A stretch of 64,000 bases of DNA from Rhodoferax sp. OV413 (GCF_900104385.1 NZ_FNJA01000007.1:124001-188000), one strand, 5' to 3'. Shown: positions 17,221 to 28,714, numbered from the stretch's first letter. Numbers and translations are program-made. Notes: generated by a model not told the origin, from the sequence alone.

Positions 17221-18819
17221 ATGAACAGCACAGGTTTTGACAGCCCAGAAACACCGATGGCGGCCCCTCTTCCTTTGGCCTCTCCTTTGATTTCCATCAC
17301 CCACCTGAGCAAGTCCTTTCCGGGCGTGCGGGCGCTGAACAACTGCCAGTTCGAACTGGCGGCCGGCGAGGTGCATGCGCTGATGGGCGAAAACGGCGCG
17401 GGCAAGTCCACGCTAATGAAGGTATTGGCCGGGGTCTATACCAAGGACGAGGGCGAGATCCGCATTGACGGTCAGGTGGTGAACATCCCCACCCCGCGCG
17501 CCGCTCAGGCCCTGGGCATCAGCATCATCCACCAGGAGCTGAACCTGATGAACCATCTGAGCGCCGCGCAGAACATCTTCATCGGCCGCGAGCCGCTGGG
17601 CCGCATGGGCCTGTTTGTCGACCAGGACAAGATGGCGGCCGACACGCAAAAGATTTTCGACCGGCTGCACCTGCAGCTGGACCCGCGCGTCGAGGTGGGC
17701 GAGCTGACGGTAGCCAAGCAGCAGATGGTGGAGATCGCCAAGGCGCTGTCGTTCAACTCGCGCGTGCTGATCATGGACGAGCCCACTGCCGCGCTGAACA
17801 ACGCGGAGATCGACGACCTGTTCCGCATCATCCGCCAGCTAAAAGCCCATGGCGTGGGCATCGTCTACATCTCGCACAAGATGGACGAGCTGAAGGTGAT
17901 CTCCGACCGCGTGACTGTGATGCGCGACGGCGAATACATCGCCACCGTGCCCACCGCCACCACCAGCATGGACACCATCATCGGCATGATGGTGGGCCGC
18001 GCGCTGGAGAGCAACGACAACCCGGCCCGCTATACCCATACCGACGACAGCCACGAGGTGATGCTGGAAGTCAAAGGCCTGAACCGCGGCCGCAGCATCA
18101 AGGACGTGAGCTTTAGCGTGCGCAAAGGCGAGATCCTGGGCTTTGCCGGCCTGATGGGCGCCGGCCGTACCGAGGTGGCGCGGGCCATCTTTGGCGCCGA
18201 CGCGCTGGACTCGGGCGAGGTCTGGGTCAAGGGCCAGAAGGTGGCGATCAAGGCGCCGTCGGATGCAGTCAAGGTCGGCATCGGCTATTTGTCCGAAGAC
18301 CGCAAGCGCTACGGTCTGGCCACGGGCATGGACGTGCAGTCCAACATCTTGCTAGCGAACCTGAAGAACTTTGTCTCCATGGGCTTTTGGCTCAAGCAGG
18401 ATGCGATCGAGTCCGTGGCGCAGAAATATGTGACCCAACTGGGCATCAAGACACCGTCCATCTTCCAGCTGGCGCGCCTGCTGTCGGGCGGCAACCAGCA
18501 AAAAATCGTTATCGCCAAATGGCTGCTGCGCGACTGCGAAGTGCTGTTCTTCGACGAACCCACGCGCGGTATCGACGTGGGCGCCAAGAGCGAAATCTAC
18601 AAGTTGCTCAACGCGCTGGCCGAACAAGGCCGGGCGATTGTGATGATCTCCAGCGAGCTACCCGAAGTGCTGCGCATGAGCCACCGCATCGTGGTGATGT
18701 GCGAAGGCCGGGTGACCGGCGAGCTGTCGGCCGCCGAAGCCACGCAAGAAAAGATCATGCAGTTCGCCACCCTGCGCGAGACCAGTGCCAATACCGCAGC
18801 CACCGCGACCACCCATTAA
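17221..18819 (+). CDS. Sugar ABC transporter ATP-binding protein (RbsA/MglA type)
   Basis: The 532-residue protein holds two ATPase domains, as in sugar importers of the CUT2 class. Domain 1 has Walker [10 protein letters not shown] and Walker [12 protein letters not shown]. Its signature segment is [18 protein letters not shown]. Domain 2 has the degenerate Walker A region GLMGAGRTE, signature LSGGNQQK and Walker [16 protein letters not shown]2 importers take up monosaccharides such as ribose, galactose, xylose or fucose. The following genes encode permease and binding protein, then L-fucose-type catabolic enzymes, so L-fucose (or L-galactose/D-arabinose) is the likely substrate. An out-of-family N-terminal extension of about 24 residues precedes [14 protein letters not shown] start at Met13 is also possible. 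Confidence 0.93.
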   Translation: MNSTGFDSPETPMAAPLPLASPLISITHLSKSFPGVRALNNCQFELAAGEVHALMGENGAGKSTLMKVLAGVYTKDEGEIRIDGQVVNIPTPRAAQALGISIIHQELNLMNHLSAAQNIFIGREPLGRMGLFVDQDKMAADTQKIFDRLHLQLDPRVEVGELTVAKQQMVEIAKALSFNSRVLIMDEPTAALNNAEIDDLFRIIRQLKAHGVGIVYISHKMDELKVISDRVTVMRDGEYIATVPTATTSMDTIIGMMVGRALESNDNPARYTHTDDSHEVMLEVKGLNRGRSIKDVSFSVRKGEILGFAGLMGAGRTEVARAIFGADALDSGEVWVKGQKVAIKAPSDAVKVGIGYLSEDRKRYGLATGMDVQSNILLANLKNFVSMGFWLKQDAIESVAQKYVTQLGIKTPSIFQLARLLSGGNQQKIVIAKWLLRDCEVLFFDEPTRGIDVGAKSEIYKLLNALAEQGRAIVMISSELPEVLRMSHRIVVMCEGRVTGELSAAEATQEKIMQFATLRETSANTAATATTH

Positions 18820-18840
18820 AAACCCCAAGAGACGCATCCC

Positions 18841-19836
18841 ATGTCCGACCTCACGCCCATGCAACGCCTGAAGAACAAGCTGTTCAGCCAGAGCACCCGC
18901 CAGAAGCTGCTGGCTTTTGCCAGCCTGGTGGGGCTGATGGTGTTCTTCAGCGCCGCCTCGCCCAACTTCCTGCAGACCGACAACCTGGTCGGCATCCTGC
19001 AAGCCACGGCCGTGAACGGCGTGCTGGCGATTGCCTGCACCTTCGTCATCATCACCTCGGGCATCGATTTGTCGGTCGGCACGCTGATGACGTTCTGCGC
19101 GGTGATGGCCGGCGTCTTCATGACCTACTGGGGTCTGCCCATGTATGTGGGCGTTCTGGCGGCGATCCTGTTTGGCGCGCTGGCGGGCTGGGTGTCGGGC
19201 TTTCTGATCGCCAAGTTGAAGATCCCGCCCTTCATCGCCACGCTGGGCATGATGATGTTGCTCAAGGGCTTGTCGCTGGTGATCTCGGGCACCAAGCCGA
19301 TCTACTTCAATGACACGCCGAATTTCAGCTACATCTCACAAGAGTCGTTCATCGGCTACTTCTTCCCCAGCCTGCCGATTCCGAACGCGGTGTTGATCCT
19401 GTTTGTGGTGGCCGTGGTGTCCAGCCTGATCCTGAACAAGACCATTTTGGGCAGCTATACCTTCGCACTGGGCAGCAACGAAGAGGCGGTGCGCCTGTCG
19501 GGTGTCAACGTAGACCGCTGGAAGATCATTATCTATTCACTGAACGGCGCGATCTGCGGCGTTGCCGGCCTGCTGATTGCCTCGCGCCTGAACTCGGCAC
19601 AGCCGGCTTTGGGCCAGGGCTATGAGCTGGACGCGATTGCCGCCGTGGTGATTGGCGGCACCTCGCTCAGCGGCGGCGCGGGCACGATCTTGGGCACCAT
19701 CATTGGCGCCTTCATCATGAGCGTGCTGACCAACGGGTTGCGCATCATGTCGGTCGCCCAGGAATGGCAGACCGTGATTACCGGGATCATCATCATTCTG
19801 GCGGTGTACGCCGATATTTTGAGGAGGCGCAAATAA
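18841..19836 (+). CDS. Sugar ABC transporter permease (RbsC type)
   Basis: This 331-residue integral membrane protein has about ten hydrophobic segments. The family marks are VNGVLAIACTFVIITSGIDLSVGT, GALAGWVSGFLIAKLKIPPFIATLG, and the RbsC loop ALGSNEEAVRLSGVNV. This loop is followed by AGLLIASRLNSAQPALGQGYELDAIAAVVIGGTSLSGG. As a homodimer it would form the channel for the sugar delivered by the binding protein encoded downstream. It starts 21 bp after the ATPase gene and ends 54 bp before the binding-protein gene, all in one operon. Confidence 0.93.
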   Translation: MSDLTPMQRLKNKLFSQSTRQKLLAFASLVGLMVFFSAASPNFLQTDNLVGILQATAVNGVLAIACTFVIITSGIDLSVGTLMTFCAVMAGVFMTYWGLPMYVGVLAAILFGALAGWVSGFLIAKLKIPPFIATLGMMMLLKGLSLVISGTKPIYFNDTPNFSYISQESFIGYFFPSLPIPNAVLILFVVAVVSSLILNKTILGSYTFALGSNEEAVRLSGVNVDRWKIIIYSLNGAICGVAGLLIASRLNSAQPALGQGYELDAIAAVVIGGTSLSGGAGTILGTIIGAFIMSVLTNGLRIMSVAQEWQTVITGIIIILAVYADILRRRK

Positions 19837-19890
19837 CGATAAAGCATTTCTCTCTTCACCCATCCAAGCAATACAAACAGGAGACATTCC

Positions 19891-20838
19891 ATGGTTACGA
19901 AAAGAACATTACTCAGCACCCTTATCGCTCTCGGCTTATCGGCAGGTTTTGCAGGCAACAGCTTCGCCGCCGATGAAATCTATATTCCACTGGTTTCCAA
20001 AGGCTTCCAGCACCAGTTCTGGCAAGCCGTGAAATCCGGCGCCGACCAGGCCGCCAAAGACCTGAAGGTCAAGGTCACCTTCGAAGGTCCGGAAACCGAA
20101 GCCATGGTCGACAAGCAAATCGACATGCTGACCTCGGTGCTGGCCAAGAAACCCGCCGCCATTGGTTTTGCCGCGCTCGACAGCAAGGCCGCCATTCCGC
20201 TGCTGAAAAAGGCCCAGGCCGCTAAGATTCCAGTCGTGGCATTTGACTCGGGCGTGGACAGCGACATCCCCGTCACCACCGCCACCACCGACAACAAAGC
20301 CGCCGCCGCCCTGGCCGCCGACAAGATGGCCGAGCTGATCGGCAAAGCCGGTGAAGTCGCCCTGGTGGTACACGACCAGACCAGCCGCACCGGCGTGGAC
20401 CGCCGCGATGGCTTTGTGGAACGCATCAAGTCCACCTATCCGAACATCAAGATCGTCAGCGTGCAGTACGGCGGCGGCGACCAGCTGAAGTCCACCGAAA
20501 TCACCAAATCCATCCTGCAAGCGAACCCGAATATCAAAGGCATCTTCGGTGCCAATGAAGGCTCGGCCATCGGCGTGCTGAACGGCGCCAAGGAGATGAA
20601 GCGCACCATCGTCATCATCGGCTACGACTCGGGCAAACAGCAAAAAGACGCAGTGCGCAGCGGCGCCATGGCCGGCGCCATCACCCAGAACCCCGTGGGC
20701 ATTGGCTACAAGACGGTGGAAGCTGCGGTCAAGGCGCTGAAGGGCGAAACCTTGCCGAAGATCATCGACACCGGTTTCTACTTCTACGACAAGTCGAACA
20801 TGAACGATCCCAAGATCGCCGCCGTGCTGTACGACTAA
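19891..20838 (+). CDS. Sugar ABC transporter substrate-binding protein (RbsB type)
   Basis: The 315-residue protein has a cleavable signal (LSTLIALGLSAGFAGNSFA, then ADEIYIP) and the type 1 periplasmic-binding fold: IPLVSKGFQHQFWQAVKSGA, VTFEGPETEAMVDKQIDML, IPVVAFDSGVDSDIPVTT and VIIGYDSGKQQKDAVRSGAM. It binds the sugar in the periplasm. A GGAGAC site lies before the ATG at 19891. A strong terminator follows at 20852, so transport genes and enzymes may be differently expressed. The binding protein last in the order ATPase-permease-binding protein is common in this class. Confidence 0.93.
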   Translation: MVTKRTLLSTLIALGLSAGFAGNSFAADEIYIPLVSKGFQHQFWQAVKSGADQAAKDLKVKVTFEGPETEAMVDKQIDMLTSVLAKKPAAIGFAALDSKAAIPLLKKAQAAKIPVVAFDSGVDSDIPVTTATTDNKAAAALAADKMAELIGKAGEVALVVHDQTSRTGVDRRDGFVERIKSTYPNIKIVSVQYGGGDQLKSTEITKSILQANPNIKGIFGANEGSAIGVLNGAKEMKRTIVIIGYDSGKQQKDAVRSGAMAGAITQNPVGIGYKTVEAAVKALKGETLPKIIDTGFYFYDKSNMNDPKIAAVLYD

Positions 20839-20851
20839 GCACTCGCCGGTC

Positions 20852-20884
20852 CCCGGGGCACCTGGTGGTGCCTCGGGTTTTTCC
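20852..20884 (+). terminator. Rho-independent terminator after the sugar transporter operon
   Basis: CCCGGGGCACC pairs with GGTGCCTCGGG (11 pairs, one G-T) around a TGGT loop and is followed by TTTTTCC. This is the clearest intrinsic terminator in the window. It separates the transporter operon from the fuconate dehydratase gene, possibly as an attenuator. Confidence 0.85.
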
Positions 20885-20908
20885 TTCCCCCTTTTTTAGA
20901 GTATTTGC

Positions 20909-22186
20909 ATGGCAGTCATCCAATCCCTGCGCGTCGTCGACTTGCGCTTCCCCACTTCGCAGCACCTGGACGGCTCGGACGCCATGAACCCCGACCCCGA
21001 TTATTCGGCCGCCTATGTCATCCTGGAAACCGATCAGCCGGGTCTGAACGGCCACGGCCTGACCTTCACCATCGGCCGCGGCAACGACATCTGCTGTGCC
21101 GCCATCCTGGCGATGAAGCACCTGGTCATCGGCCTGGACCTGGACTGGATTGCCGCCGACATGGGCCGCTTCTGGCGCCACATCACCTCCGACAGCCAGC
21201 TGCGCTGGATCGGCCCGGACAAAGGCGCGATCCACCTGGCTACCGGCGCCGTCGTCAACGCCGTATGGGACCTGTGGGCCAAGTCGGTAGGCAAACCGGT
21301 ATGGCAGCTGGTGGCCGAAATGAGTCCGGCCGAACTGGTGCGCTGCATCGACTTCCGCTACATCACCGACTGCATCACCCCCGACGAAGCACTGGCTCTG
21401 CTGACCGAGCGCGCCGCTGGCAAGGCCGAGCGCCTGGCCATCCTGCAGCGCGAGGGCTACCCTTGCTACACCACCTCGGCCGGCTGGCTAGGCTATGGCG
21501 ACGAGAAGCTGCGCCGCCTCTGCCAGGAGGCGGTGGACGCGGGCTTCAACCACGTCAAACTCAAGGTGGGCCGCGACAAGGAAGACGACATCCGCCGCCT
21601 GCGCATTGCCCGCGAAGTGCTGGGCCCGAACCGCCAGCTGATGATCGACGCCAACCAGGTCTGGGACGTGGGCCAGGCCGTGGACTGGCTGAAAGACCTG
21701 GCCTTTGCCAAGCCCTGGTTCATCGAAGAGCCGACCAGCCCGGATGACATCGAAGGCCACCGCGTCATCCGCGAAAGCGTGGCGCCCATGCAGGTCGCCA
21801 CCGGCGAGATGTGCCAAAACCGCATCATGTTCAAGCAGTTCATCATGCGCGGCGCCATCGACGTGGTGCAGATCGATTCCTGCCGCCTGGGTGGTGTGAA
21901 CGAAATCCTGGCCGTCATGCTGATGGCCGCCAAATACAACTTGCCAGTGTGCCCGCACGCGGGCGGCGTGGGACTCTGCGAGTACGTGCAGCATCTGTCG
22001 ATGATCGACTACCTGTGCATTGCCGGCACCCGAGAAGGACGGGTCATCGAATATGTGGACCACCTGCACGAACATTTCAAGGAGCCTTGCGTCATTAAAA
22101 ACGCCGCCTACATGCCACCCACGGCCGCCGGTTTCTCCATCGAGATGCAGCCCGCTCGCCTGGTGCAATACGCCTTCAAGCCGTGA
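20909..22186 (+). CDS. L-fuconate dehydratase
   Basis: This enolase-superfamily enzyme removes water from L-fuconate to give 2-keto-3-deoxy-L-fuconate. The 425-residue protein has all active-site residues known for Xanthomonas fuconate dehydratase, each shifted by one: Lys217 and Lys219 (HVKLKV), metal ligands Asp247 (IDANQ), Glu273 (IEEPTSPDD) and Glu300 (ATGEMC), and the base His350 (CPHAGG). A fuconolactonase and a fucose dehydrogenase gene follow, matching the order of substrates in the pathway. The enzyme is known to accept related acids (L-galactonate, D-arabinonate), so the sugar is not fixed. Its stop codon abuts the left end of a MITE-like element. Confidence 0.93.
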   Translation: MAVIQSLRVVDLRFPTSQHLDGSDAMNPDPDYSAAYVILETDQPGLNGHGLTFTIGRGNDICCAAILAMKHLVIGLDLDWIAADMGRFWRHITSDSQLRWIGPDKGAIHLATGAVVNAVWDLWAKSVGKPVWQLVAEMSPAELVRCIDFRYITDCITPDEALALLTERAAGKAERLAILQREGYPCYTTSAGWLGYGDEKLRRLCQEAVDAGFNHVKLKVGRDKEDDIRRLRIAREVLGPNRQLMIDANQVWDVGQAVDWLKDLAFAKPWFIEEPTSPDDIEGHRVIRESVAPMQVATGEMCQNRIMFKQFIMRGAIDVVQIDSCRLGGVNEILAVMLMAAKYNLPVCPHAGGVGLCEYVQHLSMIDYLCIAGTREGRVIEYVDHLHEHFKEPCVIKNAAYMPPTAAGFSIEMQPARLVQYAFKP

Positions 22187-22187
22187 T

Positions 22188-22422
22188 CCTAGATTCCGCA
22201 GTTGACCGCTTGTTATCACTTGGAACACCGTATGGTTATTGAATTTTGTGACCCTCTAGTTGCACACCTCTTGGGTGGACCACGCTATACATCCGATTGC
22301 ACCACTGGCGCCGCGTCTGGCTTCGTTGCTCCGCCTTGCGGGCATGAGCCCGCTTCGTTGTCGCGCCTATCCAGCCACACCCCCAGCGGCACACTCGGAC
22401 GTGTCCAACTACGGAATCTAGG
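22188..22422. mobile_element. MITE-like non-autonomous element with terminal inverted repeats
   Basis: The 235-bp segment begins CCTAGATTCCGCAGTTG and ends CAACTACGGAATCTAGG. These are inverted copies with one mismatch in 17, extending to about 20 bp with a 1-base bulge. A direct AT dinucleotide lies on each side (22186-22187 and 22423-22424), consistent with a 2-bp target duplication. The inside has no credible coding frame and carries a gcgggcatgagcccgc hairpin near 22341. Removing the element and one AT restores a TGATG stop-start overlap between the dehydratase and lactonase genes, which strongly supports insertion into an operon junction. Confidence 0.8.
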
Positions 22423-24086
<1,664 letters not shown>

Positions 24087-24090
24087 GCCA

Positions 24091-24155
24091 GATTTATAAA
24101 AAATAGGCCTGTAGCGCAGGTAATACCTGCGCTAGCAGCTATTTATTCTGTAGCA
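24091..24155 (-). repeat. Palindromic element, copy E
   Basis: On the minus strand: TTGCTACAGAATAAATAGCT, then the perfect hairpin GCGCAGGTATTACCTGCGC, then TACAGGCCTATTTTTTATAA. It fills the space between two convergent genes, where it could end transcription from both sides. Confidence 0.85.
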
Positions 24156-24168
24156 ACTGGCAAATGGC

Positions 24169-25134
24169 TCACTGCCAAACTTGCCCGGCCACGCGCAGCA
24201 TATTGCAGCCCATCACCAGCGCCGCATCGTCGGCTGACATGCCCACATCCTGCAGTGCCTGCGCCAGCAACTGCCAGGTTTCGACCGGGGTGTAGGTGGC
24301 GCGCATGATGGCGCGGTCGTAGCCGGCGGACTTGGGCCACCAGTAGCCGGGGTCGTAGTCGCCGGGCGGATTGTCGTTGAGTTCGGGCTGGTGGAAGCTG
24401 ATGTCCAGCCCTATGCCCACGTGCTGCACGCCCACCAGGTCGGCCACATAGGCCGCATGGCGTGCCACGTCCTGCACCGTCGGCGCGGTATTGCCCAGGA
24501 AGAACGACACGCCCGACACGCAGACCACACCGCCGGTAGCCGCGCAGGCGCGGATCTGCTCGTCGGTGATGTTGCGGCCGTGTTCCACCAGCGCCAGCGG
24601 GTTCGCGTGGCTGAAGATCACCGGCTTGGCGGATGCGGCCATGATGTCCAGGCTGCAGCGTCGGCCGGTATGCGAGCAGTCCATCAGCATGCCGGCGGCA
24701 TTAACCGCCTGCACCATGCGCACGCCTAGCGGGGTCAGGCCCCGCGCCACATCGTGGCAGCCGTCGGCCACACTGTTGTTGCGGTTGTAGGCAAAGTGGA
24801 TCTGGCGCACACCTAAGGACGCATACAGCGCCACCATCTCGGGCTGCTCCAGCAAGGGCATCGCACCTTCCAGGTCGAAGCCGACGGCGATCTGCCCACC
24901 CGCCTTGGCCCGTTCGATATCGGCCACATGGTTGGCCAACAGATACTTTTCCGGCTGCGCGGCAATGCTGGCGCGGAAGCCGGCGATCACCGCCATCACC
25001 TGCTGCACCGGATTCATGTCCATGCCGACGTTGACCGACACATAGTCGACCCCAGCCGCACGCAGCCGGTCTATGGGTGCAAAACTGGCCTGCGGGTGCA
25101 ATGGCAGGCAGGCGTGGGATTCCCAGTGGATCAT
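24169..25134 (-). CDS. M19 (renal/membrane dipeptidase-type) peptidase
   Basis: The 321-residue zinc peptidase resembles membrane dipeptidases, which cleave dipeptides including those with a D-residue at the C-terminus. Visible family marks are VGFDLEGAMPL, VRQIHFAYNRNNSVADGC, MDCSHTGRR, FSHANP and HVGIGLDISFH. The usual N-terminal zinc motif (His-x-Asp in DGHND) reads SHACLPL, so the Asp ligand is replaced by Cys. No signal peptide is seen, so it should be cytoplasmic. The start at ATG 25134 overlaps the ABC ATPase stop (ATGA). The long open frame to 25278 is not used. Its place at the end of a dipeptide importer operon suggests that it breaks down imported dipeptides. Confidence 0.85.
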   Translation of the reverse strand: MIHWESHACLPLHPQASFAPIDRLRAAGVDYVSVNVGMDMNPVQQVMAVIAGFRASIAAQPEKYLLANHVADIERAKAGGQIAVGFDLEGAMPLLEQPEMVALYASLGVRQIHFAYNRNNSVADGCHDVARGLTPLGVRMVQAVNAAGMLMDCSHTGRRCSLDIMAASAKPVIFSHANPLALVEHGRNITDEQIRACAATGGVVCVSGVSFFLGNTAPTVQDVARHAAYVADLVGVQHVGIGLDISFHQPELNDNPPGDYDPGYWWPKSAGYDRAIMRATYTPVETWQLLAQALQDVGMSADDAALVMGCNMLRVAGQVWQ

Positions 25135-25898
25135 GGTGTGGCTCCGTGTCTTTGAAAGCCGGTGGAGGCCTGCATCAGCTGGCGGGTATAGGGCTGGGCC
25201 ACGCGGCTGGCCGCCAGGTCGGCAGAGGCCAACATCTCCACCGTCTGACCCCGCTGCATCACCATCAGGCGCTCGCACAAATGCGTTACCACCGCCAGAT
25301 CGTGGCTGACCATAATGAAGCTTAAACCGCGGCGGGCCCTCAGGGTTTCCAGCAGGTTCAGCACCTCGGCTTGTACCGAGGCATCGAGCGCCGAGGTCGG
25401 CTCATCCAGCAGCAGAATCTGCGGCTCCAGGATCAGCGCACGGGCGATGGCGATGCGCTGGCGCTGCCCGCCCGACAGCTGGTGCGGATAGCGGAAGCGA
25501 AATCCCGTCCCCAGCCCCACCTCGTCCAGCGCCCGCTCGATGCGCTGCTGCTCGTCGCCCATGCCGTGGATAGCCAGCGGCTCGGCCAGCAGCCGGTCCA
25601 CCGTATGGCGCGGGTGCAGCGAACCATAGGGGTCCTGGAACACCATCTGCACCAGGCGCCGAAACGGCTTGCTGCCAGGCAAGGGCTGCGGACCAGGCCC
25701 CAGCAGCTCGACCGTGCCCGACTCCCGCCGCGCCAGGCCGCAGATGGCCCGCAGCACCGTGGACTTGCCCGAGCCCGATTCACCGACGATGCCAAAGCTC
25801 TCGCCCGGCTGCACGCTGAACGAGGTATCGGCCACGGCCACAAAGCCATCAAAACTCACGCGCAGGCCTTGCACCTGCAAACCGATGGACTCGCTCAT
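25131..25898 (-). CDS. Dipeptide-type ABC transporter ATP-binding protein (DppF/OppF class)
   Basis: The 255-residue ATPase has Walker [10 protein letters not shown], the Q-loop [13 protein letters not shown], signature LSGGQRQR and Walker [13 protein letters not shown], followed by the switch His in MVSHDLAVV. It lacks the C-terminal oligopeptide-cluster extension of some OppF proteins. Start ATG 25898 overlaps the stop of the paired ATPase (ATGA). It is the second of two unequal ATPases that power the importer. The open frame running back to 26864 is an out-of-phase artefact and not a fused protein. Confidence 0.93.
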   Translation of the reverse strand: MSESIGLQVQGLRVSFDGFVAVADTSFSVQPGESFGIVGESGSGKSTVLRAICGLARRESGTVELLGPGPQPLPGSKPFRRLVQMVFQDPYGSLHPRHTVDRLLAEPLAIHGMGDEQQRIERALDEVGLGTGFRFRYPHQLSGGQRQRIAIARALILEPQILLLDEPTSALDASVQAEVLNLLETLRARRGLSFIMVSHDLAVVTHLCERLMVMQRGQTVEMLASADLAASRVAQPYTRQLMQASTGFQRHGATP

Positions 25899-26734
25899 AG
25901 TGCCCACTCCGGTTGCCGGTCCAGAGTAGGCAAGGGATGCCGATTCGCACCCAACTGCGGCAGGCAGTTCAGCAGGCCCAGCGTGTACGGATGCTTGGCG
26001 TGGGCCAGGCCACCGGCGCTGAGTTCTTCGACCACCCGCCCCGCATACATCACCAGAATCCGGTCGCAAAAGGTGGACACCAGGCGCAGATCGTGTGACA
26101 CAAAAATCAAGCCCATGCCGCGCTGCAGCACCAGCGCGTCCAGGATCGCCAGCACCTGCAGCTGCACGGTCACGTCGAGGGCAGAAGTCGGTTCGTCGGC
26201 GATCAGCAGGTCGGGATTGGCGATCAGCATCATGGCGATCATCGCGCGCTGGCCCATGCCGCCCGACACCTCGTGCGGATAGAGTTTGTAGACGCGTTCG
26301 GGGTTGTCGATCTGCACCTGATCCAGCGCAGCCAGCGCCTGTTTTTTGGCGTCGGCTTTGGATAGCTTGGTATGCGCACGCAGGGCTTCCACGATCTGGT
26401 CGCCGATGGTCATCACCGGGTTCAGCGAGAACTTCGGGTCTTGCAGCACCATGGCGATGCGCCCGCCGCGCAGCTCGCGCCGCTGCTTGGGTGGGCAGTT
26501 CAGCAAATCGATGCCGTTGAACGCCAGGCGCTTGGCCGTTACCCGGCCCTCGGGCGCCGTCAGGCCCAGGATGGCGCGGCCGGTCTGCGACTTGCCCGAG
26601 CCCGATTCGCCGACGATGCCCAGGCGCTCCTTGCCCAGGGTGAACGACACGCCGCGCACCACCTCGACCCAGCCGCCATCGCGGTTCGGAAACGCGACCC
26701 GCAGGTCGTCCACCACCAGCACCGGATCGCTCAT
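25895..26734 (-). CDS. Dipeptide-type ABC transporter ATP-binding protein (DppD/OppD class)
   Basis: The 279-residue ATPase has Walker [10 protein letters not shown] (Gln instead of the usual Thr/Ser after Lys-Ser; such variants occur in DppD). It also has Q-loop [11 protein letters not shown], signature VSGGMGQRA, Walker [13 protein letters not shown], and a C-terminal [14 protein letters not shown] segment typical of the DppD/OppD class. It starts at ATG 26734, overlapping the permease stop. With the second ATPase, two permeases and a binding protein it makes a complete importer. Confidence 0.93.
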   Translation of the reverse strand: MSDPVLVVDDLRVAFPNRDGGWVEVVRGVSFTLGKERLGIVGESGSGKSQTGRAILGLTAPEGRVTAKRLAFNGIDLLNCPPKQRRELRGGRIAMVLQDPKFSLNPVMTIGDQIVEALRAHTKLSKADAKKQALAALDQVQIDNPERVYKLYPHEVSGGMGQRAMIAMMLIANPDLLIADEPTSALDVTVQLQVLAILDALVLQRGMGLIFVSHDLRLVSTFCDRILVMYAGRVVEELSAGGLAHAKHPYTLGLLNCLPQLGANRHPLPTLDRQPEWAL

Positions 26735-27645
26735 TTGACACCTTTCGGATCGAGTGCATCGCGCAGGCCGTCGCCGACCAGATTGAAAGCCAGACTGACC
26801 AGGAAAATCGCCGCACCGGGCGCCGCCGCCACCCACCATTGGTCCAGCACATACTGCCGGCCATTGGCGATCATTGCGCCCCATTCGGGGGTCGGCGGCT
26901 GCGCGCCCAGGCCGAGGAAGCCCAGGCCTGCGGCGGTCAGGATGATGCCCGCCATGTCCAGCGTGACCCGCACGATCACGGAAGACAGGCACAGCGGCAT
27001 GATGTGGTGCAGCACGATGCGCCAGGGCGAGGCGCCGATCAGCTGCACCGCGGCAATGTAGTCGGCCTGGCGGATGGTCAGGGTCTCGGCGCGTGCCATG
27101 CGTGCATACGGCGGCCAGGCGGTGATGGCGATGGCGATCACCGCGTTCTCGATCCCCGGGCCCAGCGCGGCGACAAAGGCCAGCGCCAGAATCAGTCGCG
27201 GAAAGGCCAGAAAGATGTCGGTGATGCGCATCAGCGCCGCATCCACCATGCCGCCCGCATAGCCGGCCACGGTACCGACCAGCAAGCCTATGGGCGCGGC
27301 CAGCACCGCCACCAGGATCACCACCATCAGGGTGATGCGCGAGCCATGGATGAGGCGCGACAGAATGTCCCGCCCCTGGTCGTCGGTGCCCAGCCAGAAC
27401 TGGCCGGATGGCGGCAGCAGCCGGGTGGTGCGCAAGTCACCCACGGTGGGTGAATACGGCGCCAGCAGTGGCGCGAATATCGCCACCAACACCAGCACCG
27501 CCACGATCGCCAGGCCCAGCATCGCCAGGCGATTGCGCATGAAGATGCGCCAGGCGCCATAGGCCCGGCCCCAGGCGGCCTGGCGACGGGATGCAGGCCG
27601 GTCGCTCATCAGCCAGCTATGCAGGCTTGTGGAAGAAGATTTCAT
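26731..27645 (-). CDS. Dipeptide-type ABC transporter permease (DppC class)
   Basis: The 304-residue membrane protein has the DppC layout: a cytoplasmic N-terminal stretch, first membrane helix LAIVAVLVLVAIFAPLLAPY, then FWLGTDDQGRDILSRLIHGS (class signature), and four to five further helices with EAA loop YIAAVQLIGASPWRIVLHHI. The start is ATG 27645, overlapping the stop of permease 1. The C-terminus ends [14 protein letters not shown], the normal end of the family. Confidence 0.93.
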   Translation of the reverse strand: MKSSSTSLHSWLMSDRPASRRQAAWGRAYGAWRIFMRNRLAMLGLAIVAVLVLVAIFAPLLAPYSPTVGDLRTTRLLPPSGQFWLGTDDQGRDILSRLIHGSRITLMVVILVAVLAAPIGLLVGTVAGYAGGMVDAALMRITDIFLAFPRLILALAFVAALGPGIENAVIAIAITAWPPYARMARAETLTIRQADYIAAVQLIGASPWRIVLHHIMPLCLSSVIVRVTLDMAGIILTAAGLGFLGLGAQPPTPEWGAMIANGRQYVLDQWWVAAAPGAAIFLVSLAFNLVGDGLRDALDPKGVK

Positions 27646-28691
27646 CGGATACGGGTGCGCGGGTCGAGCGTCTTGTAGAGCACGTCGGAGAGCAAGTTCA
27701 AGCCAATAAAAATCGAGCCCACCACGATGGTGCCGCCCAGCACCGCGTTCATGTCGGCGTTCTGCAGCGAATTGGTGATGTACAGGCCCAGGCCAGGCCA
27801 GGCGAACACGGTCTCTGTAAGCACCGAGCCCTCCAGCAAACCGGCATACGACAAAGTAATCACGGTGACCAACGGCACCATGGCATTGCGCAGCGCGTGG
27901 CGCCAGATAATGCGCGCCTCGCTCAGGCCCTTGGCGCGGGCGGCCACGATGTACTCCTGCGACAGCTCGTGCAGCATGAAGGAGCGCGTCATGCGGCTGA
28001 TGTAGGCCAGCGAAAAGTAGCCTAGCAGCGAAGCCGGCAGGATCAGGTGCGACAGCACATTGCCGAACGCGTCCCACTGCCCGGCCATGGCCGCGTCCAG
28101 CAGCAGCAGGCCAGAGACATTGGCCAGGGTGTATTCATAGACCACGTCGATACGACCCGGCCCACCGACCCAGCCCAGCTTGGCGTAGAACAGCACCAAG
28201 CCCATCAGGCCCAGCCAAAAAATAGGCACCGAATAGCCCACCAGGCCCATCACCCGCACGATCTGGTCGACCACGCCGCCACGCCGCACTGCAGCCCATA
28301 CGCCTAGCGGCACGCCAAAGCTCACACCGATCAGGATGCCCAGCGTGGCCAGCTCCAACGTGGCCGGAAAAGCCCGGCGTATGTCCTGCATTACCGGGTT
28401 GGCGCTAAGCACCGAGGTGCCGAAGTCGCCCTGCAGCACCTTGCCGAGGTAGATATAGAACTGCTGCCACAGCGGCTTGTTGAAGCCCATTTCCTCGCGC
28501 ACCCTGGCCACCAGCTCGCCGGAGGCCCGGTCGCCGACGATGGCCAGCACCGGGTCTATGGGCATGACCCGGCCGATGAAGAAGGTGACGGCCAGCAGCC
28601 CCAGGTAGGTCAGCAGAATGACCACCAGGAAACGGGCCGTGGCCTGGCATGCGCGCCGCAGCCGGGCGGATCTGCGTCCGCCCGCGGGCAT
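27642..28691 (-). CDS. Dipeptide-type ABC transporter permease (DppB class)
   Basis: The 349-residue membrane protein has about six helices and the DppB pattern: LLAVTFFIGRVMPIDPV, MGFNKPLWQQFYIYLGKVLQ, GDFGTSVL, an EAA loop EYIVAARAKGLSEARIIWRH and the C-terminal LNLLSDVLYKTLDPRTRIR. The ATG at 28691 and a TTG at 28709 are both possible starts. I use the ATG, since both keep the whole domain. It follows the binding-protein gene by at most 24 bp. Confidence 0.92.
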   Translation of the reverse strand: MPAGGRRSARLRRACQATARFLVVILLTYLGLLAVTFFIGRVMPIDPVLAIVGDRASGELVARVREEMGFNKPLWQQFYIYLGKVLQGDFGTSVLSANPVMQDIRRAFPATLELATLGILIGVSFGVPLGVWAAVRRGGVVDQIVRVMGLVGYSVPIFWLGLMGLVLFYAKLGWVGGPGRIDVVYEYTLANVSGLLLLDAAMAGQWDAFGNVLSHLILPASLLGYFSLAYISRMTRSFMLHELSQEYIVAARAKGLSEARIIWRHALRNAMVPLVTVITLSYAGLLEGSVLTETVFAWPGLGLYITNSLQNADMNAVLGGTIVVGSIFIGLNLLSDVLYKTLDPRTRIR

Positions 28692-28714
28692 CTGGCTGGC
28701 GGGTGCCAAACCGG

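Noticed and set aside
25131-26864. A single 577-codon frame suggesting a fused ABC ATPase.
   Set aside because: The upstream part is the wrong phase of the DppD-type gene. Two separate ATPases with an ATGA overlap explain the region fully.
26731-28077. Frameshift between the two dipeptide permease genes, since one open frame spans both.
   Set aside because: Each permease has complete ends and the junction is a normal ATGA overlap at 27642-27645.
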